In this document: one piece after another, positions 1 through 6,674 of the stretch
Layout: every line of letters begins with the position of its first letter
Numbering within the stretch: position 1 is the stretch's first letter
NCBI GenBank assembly: GCA_021296435.1
Contig: JAGWAK010000048.1
Coordinates: 1 to 13,827, forward strand
Reading direction: 5' to 3'
Origin: Acidimicrobiia bacterium
Lineage (GTDB): Bacteria > Actinomycetota > Acidimicrobiia > Acidimicrobiales > CATQHL01
DNA: 13,827 nucleotides
Notes under the pieces: generated by a model
Told to the model about the DNA's origin: nothing
The model's database searches: none
Seen by the model: the letters and a program-made list of their open reading frames with translations, nothing else
Position numbers and translations under genes: made by a program

Positions 1-370
1 TGTACCAACTCCGGTCGAACAGCACCATCTCCCCCGCCGCGGGCAGTTCCTCCACGTAGCGCTGGAACCACCACTGGGACTTCTCCCGGTCACTCGGCGT
101 GCCAAGGGCCACCACCCGCGCCACCCGGGGATTCAACCGCTCGGTGATCCTCTGGATCACCCCGCCCTTGCCGGCGGCGTCACGCGCCTCGTAGATGACC
201 ACCACCTTGAGCCCCTAGTGGCGGATCCAGCGCTGCAACCGCACCAGTTCCTCCTGCAGGCGGGCCAATTCCCGCTCGTAGTCCTTGGTCTTGATCTTCT
301 TGCGCGCCCCTGGAGCGGCACCGTCGGAACCGGAGGATCCCACCAGGTCGACGACTGGATCCCCGCTCAT
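1..370 (-). pseudogene. ppk2: Polyphosphate kinase 2 (PPK2), N-terminal part, interrupted by an in-frame amber stop; runs off the window
   Basis: PPK2 enzymes transfer phosphate between polyphosphate and nucleotides in the cytoplasm. The reading begins at an ATG at 370-368, giving MSGDPVVDL, then a lysine-rich stretch and a helix (KDYERELARLQEELVRLQ) typical of the family's N-terminus, and reaches RWIRH. There it meets TAG (217-215). In the same frame the protein resumes at once with GLKVVVIYEARDAAGKGG (the Walker A loop), VIQRITERLNPRVARVVAL, GTPSDREKSQWWFQRYVEEL and PAAGEMVLFDRSWY (start of the Walker B region), where the window ends. Alignment is seamless on both sides of the stop, so this is a nonsense codon and not a gene end; CAG to TAG is one possible origin. 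An ATG at 508-506 is in frame but would add 46 residues unlike PPK2. The start at 370 lacks a strong ribosome-binding site. Family assignment is confident; whether the stop is a real mutation or a sequence error is unknown. Confidence 0.85.
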
Positions 371-488
371 GCGCGAAGAGTAGGTCCCGGCGCCAACCCC
401 GGCAATCGAATGGCGTGTGCGGATCGGCCCGGTCGGCCCCGCCGGTTCGAATTGCGGAACACCCGCCGCTCGGAGCAGCATTCCGGGT

Positions 489-505
489 GCGATCCGAGGG
501 ATCGC
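489..505. promoter_or_regulatory. Perfect 7+3+7 inverted repeat between the ppk2 and RCC1-protease genes
   Basis: GCGATCC-GAG-GGATCGC is a perfect 7-bp dyad with a 3-base centre, in the divergent gap 371-530 and 25 bases ahead of the GTG at 531. It could be an operator for a dimeric repressor or a small hairpin in the leader of the plus-strand gene. I saw no convincing -35/-10 pair in this gap, so function is inference only. Confidence 0.35.
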
Positions 506-530
506 CATGTGACATCACGGGGGTGCAGCT

Positions 531-3301
531 GTGGCGAGACGACTCGTACGGGGCGCCGTCGTGGTACTGGCCGCGGCGCTCGGCGTCGCAGCGCTCTCAA
601 CGGCGGTTGCTGCACAGGCGGCTGACGAGGACGGAGCCGTCGCCGAGCCCAGCGAGGCGTCACGTCAATTCACCGATGTCGCAGCCGGCTTCTACCACTC
701 GTGCGGCGTGTACAGCGACGGCAGCGTGGACTGCTGGGGCGAGAACGGCTGGGGTGAAGCGGAACCACCGACAGGGCAGTTCAGTGACGTCGTGGCCGGG
801 GCCCGCCACAGCTGCGGCCTGAAGACGAACATGACGATCACCTGCTGGGGTGACAACACCCACGGCCAGACCGGAGACCCCGACGGTCACTTCCTGGCTA
901 TCAGTGCCGGGGCCTACCACTCGTGCGCCGTGCGCCTCGACGAGAGCGTCGTCTGCTGGGGCAACAACGCCTTCAGCCAGCGAGCCGCGCCGGCCGGGGC
1001 ATACAGCGCCGTCGCCGGCGGAGCCGGGCATACGTGCGGTCTGCGGACCGATGCCACCATCGCATGCTGGGGCGGCAACTGGGCCGGCCAGACCAACGCG
1101 CCCACCGGAGAATTCAGCGCCGTCGCCACCGGCGGTCTGCACAGCTGCGGCCTGCGCGCCGACGGCACGATCGAATGCTGGGGCAACCTTCAGCGCCTCA
1201 CGTCGGCCCCCGACGGCCAGTTCAGCGCGCTGAACGTCGGAGCCGAGCACTCGTGCGCGCTGCGCAGCGACGGCACGATTGCCTGCTGGGGCAACAACAC
1301 CTCGGGGCGCACCAGCGCACCGGCCGGCAAGTTCAGCGCAGTCTCCGCCGGAACCTGGCACTCGTGCGCGCTGGATCCCGACGCCACGCTCGCCTGCTGG
1401 GGCGAGAACTCCTACGGCCAGGCGAACGTCCCCGAGGGGGAATACAGCGTCGTGAGCGCCGGCAGGCAGCATTCCAGCGCCCTGGGCAGCGACGCCGCCG
1501 TGACCTCCTGGGGACACCACACGCCCCCGACGGTGAGTACACGACGGTGGCCTCCGGCGGGTTGCATTCCTGCGCTGTTGGTAGCGACGGCGCCGTCAGC
1601 TGCTGGGGCAAGGACAACCACTCCCAGGCGAGCCCGCCCGCGGGGCAATTCACGGCGGTGGCGACCGGGGACGAGCACAGCTGCGGCGTACGAGCGGACG
1701 CCACCGTCGCCTGCTGGGGCGGCAACTGGGCCGGCCAGAGTGACCCTCCTGACGGGGAGTTCAGCGCCGTGACCGTGGGCATGTGGTACTCGTGCGGGCT
1801 CCGGACCGATGGCACGGTGGCGTGCTGGGGTTACGACGGCGGTCTGGCCGAGCCCCCCGAGGGCACGTTCAGCGCTGTCGGCGCCGGGCGTCGACACGTC
1901 TGCGGACTGCGCACCGACGGCACCGTCGCCTGCTGGGAGTCTGCGCCGGTCGTGACGACTCCATCCGGCGTTCGCCCGGTGACCGGCGCCGACCCAGGTT
2001 CGTGCCGGCCCCTCGGCGTCCACAACGAACCGACCGCGGGTTTCCCCCTGCCGGCGTGGGCAGTATCCGCCCACGGGACCGTGCGGGTGGCGGTGCTGTT
2101 CTTGGACTTCCCCGACGCCACCGCCTCGCACACAACCCAACGAGAGGCCGAGATCGGCCTGCCCATCGCCGAGGAGTACCTGGAGGCCTCGAGTTACGGG
2201 AACCTCGACGTCGAGTTCGTGCCGCTGCACCGGTGGCTGCGGGCCGACCGCAACCGGTTCGACCCCACCGAGGGACACCCGGCCGAACTGCAGAATGCGG
2301 TTGCGGACATGACGGTGCGGCTCGCCGACGACGATTTCGACTTCACGGGATTCGACGCGGTGATGATCGTCATGCCCAGCTCTCACTTCGGCGGCGGCGA
2401 CGCAGGCAGGGCCGTGGAGACCGAGGAAGGCCCCCTGGCCGGCATCACGCGAGTCAACCTGTTCCCCGTCGAGGACCGGCCGCGCGACCCGGTCCAGTGG
2501 GGTCGCGTCGCCGCACACGAACTCATCCACAACTTCGGACTGGTGGACTACTACGCGATCGGCGACAGCCACCAGCTGCCCGACCCGCCGGAGGGGGAGA
2601 TCTGGATCGACAGCGCCTTCGGCCCCATGGGTCTGGGCGTCCGGATCCTCGCCGACCCCCGCGATCCGCGCCTGGCCCACCTCGTCCGCTTCCCGAACGG
2701 CACCACCAGCACACAGTTCACCCCCGCGCTGGGCGCCTGGGAGATGCTGGCGTGGAGTCGCTGGCAACTCGGCTGGCTCGACGCGACGCAGATCCGTTGC
2801 GTCACCGAGCCCACCGAGACCATCGACCTCTCCCCCATCGCCGACCCGGGCGAGGGCATCGCCATGGCCGCCGTACCCCTCTCGGATACCGAGGTGCTGG
2901 TCATCGAGAGCCGACGCCGCACCGGCTACGACGCCGGCTGGCGGTTCCGCTGGTCGAACGGGGCCAGCACCACCCTGCCGGGGCTGCCCACCGAGGGCGT
3001 GCTGGTCTACACGGTGGAGGCGGCTCGAGTCTCCGGGTTGCTGCCTCTCAAGGTGGTCGGCGACACCGGCAACGGGCGGGTGGACGCCTACCCCATCCTG
3101 ACCGTGGGCGACAGCGTCACCCTACGCGGGTACACCATCATGCTGGACTCCGCCGGCGAGGAGATCCACACCGTCACCATCACCAGGCCCGTCGAGGAAG
3201 ACGCCGAGGCCGCCGACACAGACACCACCGAGGCAGAGGCCGACGCAACCGAAATCATCGAGGACGACGCCGGGGCGGAGGACTCGGCGGAGGGTACCTA
3301 G
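531..3301 (+). pseudogene. Secreted RCC1-repeat / M6-like metalloprotease, frameshifted within repeat 8
   Basis: It starts at GTG 531 (a G-rich stretch at 519-523 may serve as ribosome-binding site). An N-terminal signal peptide has arginines, the hydrophobic run VVVLAAALGVAAL, and a likely cleavage at AQA-A. Twelve RCC1-like units follow (687-1950), each with an HSCG...CWG pattern. Frame 3 stays coherent to about 1526, then the protein continues in frame 2, one base earlier. The C-terminal half contains the hydrophobic strand VRVAVLFLDFPD, the zinc-protease motif HELIHNFGLVDYY (HELIH codons 2516-2530) and GPMGLG, matching M6 immune-inhibitor-A-like peptidases, and an acidic tail (DAEAADTDTTEAEADATE) before TAG. 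The restored protein would be about 920 residues. The repeats probably form a beta-propeller for binding and the M6 domain a secreted protease; substrate is unknown. There is no anchor or TM segment at the C-terminus. As it stands only a truncated, protease-less product would be made. Confidence 0.83.
687..1950 (+). repeat. Twelve tandem RCC1-like coding repeats, 111-bp period
   Basis: The units begin with G-x-x-H-S-C and contain D-x-x-[VI]-x-C-W-G and P-x-G-x-[FY]-[ST]-x-[VL]. Units 1-4, 6, 7, 9 and 10 are exactly 37 codons; units 5 and 11 are 36; unit 8 (1461-1555) is only 95 nt. The distance from unit 1 (687) to unit 12 (1886) is 1199 nt, which equals 11 x 111 minus 3, 3 and 16, confirming the register. 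Every complete unit carries a Cys pair except unit 8, where both are Ser. Unit 12 ends at CWESAP before the protease part. Confidence 0.9.
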
Positions 3302-3382
3302 CGCGATCCTGGCGGGCGGCCACCGATCTGGGCGGCCAACCTCGCCCGCTCGGCGCGACCGGGAAAGGGCAGGCGGCTCGGC

Positions 3383-4924
3383 TCAGACGGGGGGGATGCC
3401 GTGGTGGCGGTGGGAGAAGTGGCGGTCCTTGCCGGCCGCCATGGCGAGGCGGCGGATCACTTCCTCGCGGAGGTCCCGGGGCGCCACCACGGCGTCGATG
3501 ACGAGATCGGAGGCCAAGCGCATCAGATCCACGTCGGCCTCGTAGGCCTCCTGCTGGGCGGCGATGTAGGCCTCCCGCTCGGCGGGATCGGAAATGGCAG
3601 CGATCTTGTTGGCGAACACGGCGTTCACGGCGGCCTCGGGGCCCATGACCGCAATGGAAGCGCTGGGCAGCGCCAGACAGGCGTCGGGACCGAAGGCGGG
3701 GCCGCACATGGCGTAAAGGCCCGCGCCGTAGGCCTTGCGCACGATCACCGACACCTGCGGCACGGTGGCCTCGGAGACGGCGGTGATCATCTTGGCGCCG
3801 TGGCGGATGATGCCGCCGCGCTCCACCTCGGTGCCGATCATGAACCCCGGCACATCGCACAGGTACACCAGCGCCACGTTGAACGCGTCGCACAGCCAGA
3901 TGAAACGCGCCGCCTTGTCGGCGGAGTCGCTGAACAGCACCCCGCCCTTGACGGAGGGGTTGTTGGCCAGGATGCCCACCGAGTTGCCGTCGAGGCGGGC
4001 CAGGCCCACGATCAACTCGGGGGCGAAGCCGGGCTTCAACTCGAAGAAGCTGTCGGCGTCGATGATCCCGTCGATCACCCGGCGCATGTCGTAGCCCTGT
4101 GTCGCCTCGGCAGGTATCGCCGAGCCGTCCAGGGTTCGGGACGGCGGCTCCGCATGCACCGGTGGCGGCGGCTCGCGCCAGCAGGTGGGCAGGTAAGAGA
4201 ACCAGGCCCGCGCTGCCTCGATGGCCGATTCGTCGTCGGTGAAAAGGTTGTCGCCACAGCCCGAGACGGTGGCGTGCATGCGAGCGCCGCCCATCTCCTC
4301 CAGAGACACCACCTCGCCGATCACCACTTCGGCCATGCGGGGCGACCCCAGGTACATGGAGGCGTTGGCCTCCACCATGAACACCACGTCGCAGAACGCC
4401 GGGATGTAGGCGCCGCCTGCCGCTGAGGGTCCGAACAGGCAGCAGATCTGCGGCACCTTGCCCGACAGCTTCACCTGGTTATGAAAGATGCGCCCCGCGC
4501 CGCGCCTGCCGGGGAACAGGTCCACCTGGTCGGTGATGCGCGCCCCGGCGGAGTCCACCAGCCAGAAGAAAGGCAACTCGTTGGCCAGGGCGACCTCGGT
4601 GGCCCGGACGATCTTCTCCACGGTGCGGGCGCCCCAGGAACCGGCCTTGACCGTCGGGTCGTTGGCCACGGCCACCGCCGGCCGTCCTTCCACCAGGCCA
4701 CGGCCGGTGACCACACCGTCGGCCGGCAAACCCCCGGCCGTGGCGTTGGCCAACTGGGCGTCCTCCACGAACGTGTCGGGGTCGAACAGCAGCGCCAAGC
4801 GGTCGCGCACGTACAGCTTGTGCTGGCGGGCCAGCTTGGCGGCACCCGCCTCGGTGGGACCCTCGGTGGCCGCCAGCGCCTCCGCCAGCCGCCGCGCCAC
4901 GTCGCTCATCGCCTCCCCGCTCAT
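3383..4924 (-). CDS. Acyl-CoA carboxylase beta (carboxyltransferase) subunit
   Basis: This is the cytoplasmic subunit that moves the carboxyl group from biotin to an acyl-CoA. From the ATG at 4924 it has 513 residues, normal for the family. The N-terminal crotonase-like half shows GSWGARTVEKI, DSAGARI (about 124-130) and GPSAAGGAY (165-173); the C-terminal half shows NNPSVKGGVLFSDSADKA, CDVPGF (356-361), GGIIRHGAK (370-378) and RKAYGAG (396-402), followed by IAVMGPEAAVNAV. The two backbone-amide oxyanion regions of the fold are therefore present. The YGAGLYAMCGPAF stretch looks more like methylcrotonyl-CoA carboxylase beta than the actinobacterial propionyl-CoA type, so the acyl substrate is unresolved. 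No biotin-carrying alpha subunit is in the window. It is divergent from the importer and convergent with the protease gene. A second start lies at 4909 (508 residues), made by a tandem duplication; upstream in-frame ATG 5149 would add an unrelated tail reaching into the next gene and is rejected. Confidence 0.92.
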   Translation of the reverse strand: MSGEAMSDVARRLAEALAATEGPTEAGAAKLARQHKLYVRDRLALLFDPDTFVEDAQLANATAGGLPADGVVTGRGLVEGRPAVAVANDPTVKAGSWGARTVEKIVRATEVALANELPFFWLVDSAGARITDQVDLFPGRRGAGRIFHNQVKLSGKVPQICCLFGPSAAGGAYIPAFCDVVFMVEANASMYLGSPRMAEVVIGEVVSLEEMGGARMHATVSGCGDNLFTDDESAIEAARAWFSYLPTCWREPPPPVHAEPPSRTLDGSAIPAEATQGYDMRRVIDGIIDADSFFELKPGFAPELIVGLARLDGNSVGILANNPSVKGGVLFSDSADKAARFIWLCDAFNVALVYLCDVPGFMIGTEVERGGIIRHGAKMITAVSEATVPQVSVIVRKAYGAGLYAMCGPAFGPDACLALPSASIAVMGPEAAVNAVFANKIAAISDPAEREAYIAAQQEAYEADVDLMRLASDLVIDAVVAPRDLREEVIRRLAMAAGKDRHFSHRHHGIPPV

Positions 4925-4933
4925 CGCCTCCCC
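4904..4933 (-). repeat. Perfect 15-bp tandem duplication of ribosome-binding site plus start codon
   Basis: On the minus strand GGGGAGGCGATGAGC occurs twice in a row (4933-4919 and 4918-4904). Each copy contains its own GGGGAGG Shine-Dalgarno sequence a few bases before an ATG, and since 15 is divisible by 3 the two ATGs (4924 and 4909) are in frame. The carboxylase subunit thus has two equivalent start sites that differ by five residues (MSGEA). Confidence 0.9.
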
Positions 4934-5046
4934 CGTCTCACGCGTCCAGCCTAAGACCGCACCCGGCCACCTCGCCGTATCTGCATCGGATAGAGCAGAA
5001 ACCTGCAATTGGGGGTGTCGGCGCACTGGCCGCAACTGGTCGAATG

Positions 5047-5092
5047 CCCGTACGGGGGCCGCACCGGTGCCCGCGCGGCGACCCGGTCGCCG
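5047..5092. promoter_or_regulatory. Cluster of three palindromes upstream of the importer operon
   Basis: Within 46 bases lie CCCGTACGGG (5047-5056), GCACCGGTGC (5061-5070) and CGGCGACCCGGTCGCCG (5076-5092; 7-bp arms, 3-base loop). All are perfect. They sit in the 197-base divergent gap between the carboxylase and the binding protein, ending 29 bases before the ATG at 5122. They could be operator sites for a regulator controlling both directions, or a structured leader for the importer mRNA. GC-rich DNA makes short palindromes common, but three perfect ones in series is more than I expect by chance. No clear promoter hexamers were seen. Confidence 0.4.
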
Positions 5093-5121
5093 TGTCAGCA
5101 CATCGTCCGGGGATAGGAACC

Positions 5122-6564
5122 ATGAGCATCGAAGCCCGACCCGACACAACCCGACCCCGCTCGCCGAGCCGTCGCAACCAGCGATGCAGCAGCCTGACAG
5201 TTGTCACCGGCGCGCTGTGTGCCATCGCCCTGCTGGGGGCCGCCTGCAGCGACGCCGGCGACGAGCCGGCAGCGACACCGCCACCTGCCCCGGCACCGGC
5301 GGCGGCCGAGCCCGAACCGCCACCGCCGCCGCCCGCCGAACCCGAAGCGGCGCCTCAGCCCGCGGCGGACCCGGAACCCGCTCCCCCGGCGCCCGAGCCA
5401 CCGCCCGCGCCCGCCGAACCGGCCAGCGGCGAACCGATCATGGTCGGCAGCATCCTGGACGAGACCGGGCCGCTGAACATCTACGGCACGCCGATGGTGG
5501 ACGCCACCCGTCTGGCCGTCGACCACATCAACGCCACCGGCGGCGTGTTGGGTCGCCCGCTGGAACTGGTGGAGGTGGACTCCAAGTCGGATCAGAACGA
5601 GTACATCAACGGCGCCGAGCGGCTGGCGTCGATGGATCTTGCGGTCGTGCACGGTGGCATCACCAGCGCCTCCCGCGAGGCGATCCGCCCCGTGTTCGAC
5701 GACGCCGAGATGCTGTACTTCTACAACGTTCTCTACGAGGGCGGCGTGTGCGACATCAACACGTTCATCACCGGCACCGTGCCCACCCAGCAAGTGGAAC
5801 CGCTGCTGCGCTGGGCCACCGAGAACATCGGCCCGAAGGTCTACGTCGTGGCAGCCGACTACAACTACGGCCAGATCTCCGCCGACTGGGCCGAGACCTA
5901 CGCCCCGTCGGTCGGCGCCGAGATCCTGGCGACGGACTTCTTCCCGCTGGACGTGAGCGAGTTCGGCACCACGCTCAGCGCCATCCAGGACGCCGATCCC
6001 GACGTGATCTTCAGCTTCCTGGTGGGCGGTGCCCACATCTCGTTCTACAGCCAGTTCGCCGCCAGCGGGCTGGCTGACGAGATGACGATCGTCTCCACCA
6101 CCTTCGGCCTCGGCAACGAACACATCGCCCTCGAGCCCGCAGCCCAGGAGAACCTCTACGTGGCGTACTCATACTTCCAGGAGCTGGACACGCCGGAGAA
6201 CACCGCGTTCGTGGCGGCCTGGCAGGACGCCTACGGCGGCGACTACCCCTACATCACCGACCTCGCGGTGGACACCTGGGACGGCTGGCACATGTGGGCC
6301 GAGGCGACCGAGCGCGCCGGCACCACCGACCGGGAGGCGGTCATCGCTGAGTTGCAGAAGGGCGCCAATTTCGTGAGCCCCCGGGGCCTCGTGGTCATGG
6401 ACGGCGCCGCCCACCACGTGACGGTGCCGATCCGCATTGCCGTCACCGACGGGGCGAACGGATTCGACGTGATCAGCACCTACGAGTCGGTGGGACCCGA
6501 GTTCGAGCAGCAGCAGTGCGACCTGGTCAACGACCCCGACGTCAACGAGCAGTTCACCCCCTGA
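5122..6564 (+). CDS. HAAT-type ABC transporter substrate-binding lipoprotein (short-chain amide/urea-like, FmdD/AmiC/UrtA group)
   Basis: The product captures a substrate outside the membrane and delivers it to the permeases encoded just downstream. It has 480 residues. The start at 5122 follows AGGA at 5115-5118; the N-terminus is arginine-rich, then hydrophobic (LTVVTGALCAIALLGAAC) with a lipobox cysteine at residue 42. Residues 49-105 form a low-complexity Pro/Ala/Glu tether. The type-1 periplasmic-binding fold begins at MVGSILDETGPLNIYG and continues with INATGGVLGRPLELV, YFYNVLYEGGVCDINTF, VYVVAADYNYGQISADW and VSEFGTTLSAIQDADPDV. The YEGGVCD and AADYNYGQISADW segments recall the FmdD/AmiC group (amides, urea) rather than LivJ/LivK. 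Ligand identity cannot be read from this sequence. An upstream ATG at 5044 is in frame but would put the signal peptide too deep. It is the first gene of the importer operon, separated from the permease by a stem-loop. Confidence 0.9.
   Translation: MSIEARPDTTRPRSPSRRNQRCSSLTVVTGALCAIALLGAACSDAGDEPAATPPPAPAPAAAEPEPPPPPPAEPEAAPQPAADPEPAPPAPEPPPAPAEPASGEPIMVGSILDETGPLNIYGTPMVDATRLAVDHINATGGVLGRPLELVEVDSKSDQNEYINGAERLASMDLAVVHGGITSASREAIRPVFDDAEMLYFYNVLYEGGVCDINTFITGTVPTQQVEPLLRWATENIGPKVYVVAADYNYGQISADWAETYAPSVGAEILATDFFPLDVSEFGTTLSAIQDADPDVIFSFLVGGAHISFYSQFAASGLADEMTIVSTTFGLGNEHIALEPAAQENLYVAYSYFQELDTPENTAFVAAWQDAYGGDYPYITDLAVDTWDGWHMWAEATERAGTTDREAVIAELQKGANFVSPRGLVVMDGAAHHVTVPIRIAVTDGANGFDVISTYESVGPEFEQQQCDLVNDPDVNEQFTP
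5266..5436 (+). repeat. Low-complexity Pro/Ala/Glu tether coding segment
   Basis: Residues 49-105 of the binding lipoprotein are almost entirely P, A and E, including a run of six prolines. It is encoded by CCG/GCC/GAA-type codons. It lies right after the lipidated Cys42 and before the binding fold, so it probably acts as an extended spacer that holds the binding domain away from the membrane or through the cell wall. Confidence 0.85.
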
Positions 6565-6585
6565 GCCACACGAGCCCCCGACATG

Positions 6586-6615
6586 GTCCTCCTCCTCGCC
6601 GGCGGTGGGGAGGAC
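6586..6615 (+). terminator. Strong intercistronic stem-loop between binding protein and permease genes (no T-tract)
   Basis: GTCCTCC at 6586-6592 pairs with GGAGGAC at 6609-6615; the stem continues by a G-U and a C-G pair, one mismatch, and a further three pairs (one of them G-U) around a CCGG loop. No T-run follows, so it is not a classical intrinsic terminator. It lies 22 bases after the binding-protein stop. In many importer operons such a hairpin protects the upstream mRNA or attenuates read-through so the binding protein outnumbers the membrane parts; that role is inferred here. Confidence 0.55.
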
Positions 6616-6674
6616 GACCCCGCCCGGCCGGGAGCCGTACCCCGTGACCGTGACACGATGAGGTCATTGCACCC

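Noticed and set aside
415..822. 135-codon plus-strand open frame across the start of the protease gene
   Set aside because: It runs in another frame through the signal peptide and first repeats and has no protein-like conservation.
660..1520. Long minus-strand open frames opposite the repeat/protease gene (also 1412-2767)
   Set aside because: They are antisense to well-recognised repeats and protease motifs; their composition is that expected from GC-rich third positions, with no recognisable domain.
1511..1530. Programmed -1 frameshift in the protease gene
   Set aside because: No X-XXY-YYZ slippery heptamer, and the repeat is also 16 nt short, which slippage would not explain.
687..1950. 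Regular 111-bp spacing considered as a CRISPR or satellite array
   Set aside because: Units are coding, diverged at the nucleotide level, and show RCC1-type protein conservation; there are no short identical repeats with unique spacers.
3302..3382. Bidirectional terminator between the convergent protease and carboxylase genes
   Set aside because: Only GCGGGCG (3312-3318) and CGCCCGC (3343-3349) could pair, with a 24-base loop and no T-run; too weak to call.
4934..5121. Sigma-70-like promoters in the divergent gap (for example TAGGCT on the minus strand at 4953-4948)
   Set aside because: No -35 element at a suitable distance; single hexamers in this composition are not enough.
4925..5149. 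588-residue version of the carboxylase subunit starting at 5149
   Set aside because: The extra 75 residues match nothing in the family, overlap the start of the divergent gene, and the starts at 4924/4909 have strong ribosome-binding sites.
5122..5250. Tat signal peptide on the binding lipoprotein (SRR in the N-region)
   Set aside because: The residues after RR (NQR) do not fit the Tat consensus; a Sec-type lipoprotein signal with lipobox cysteine explains the sequence better.
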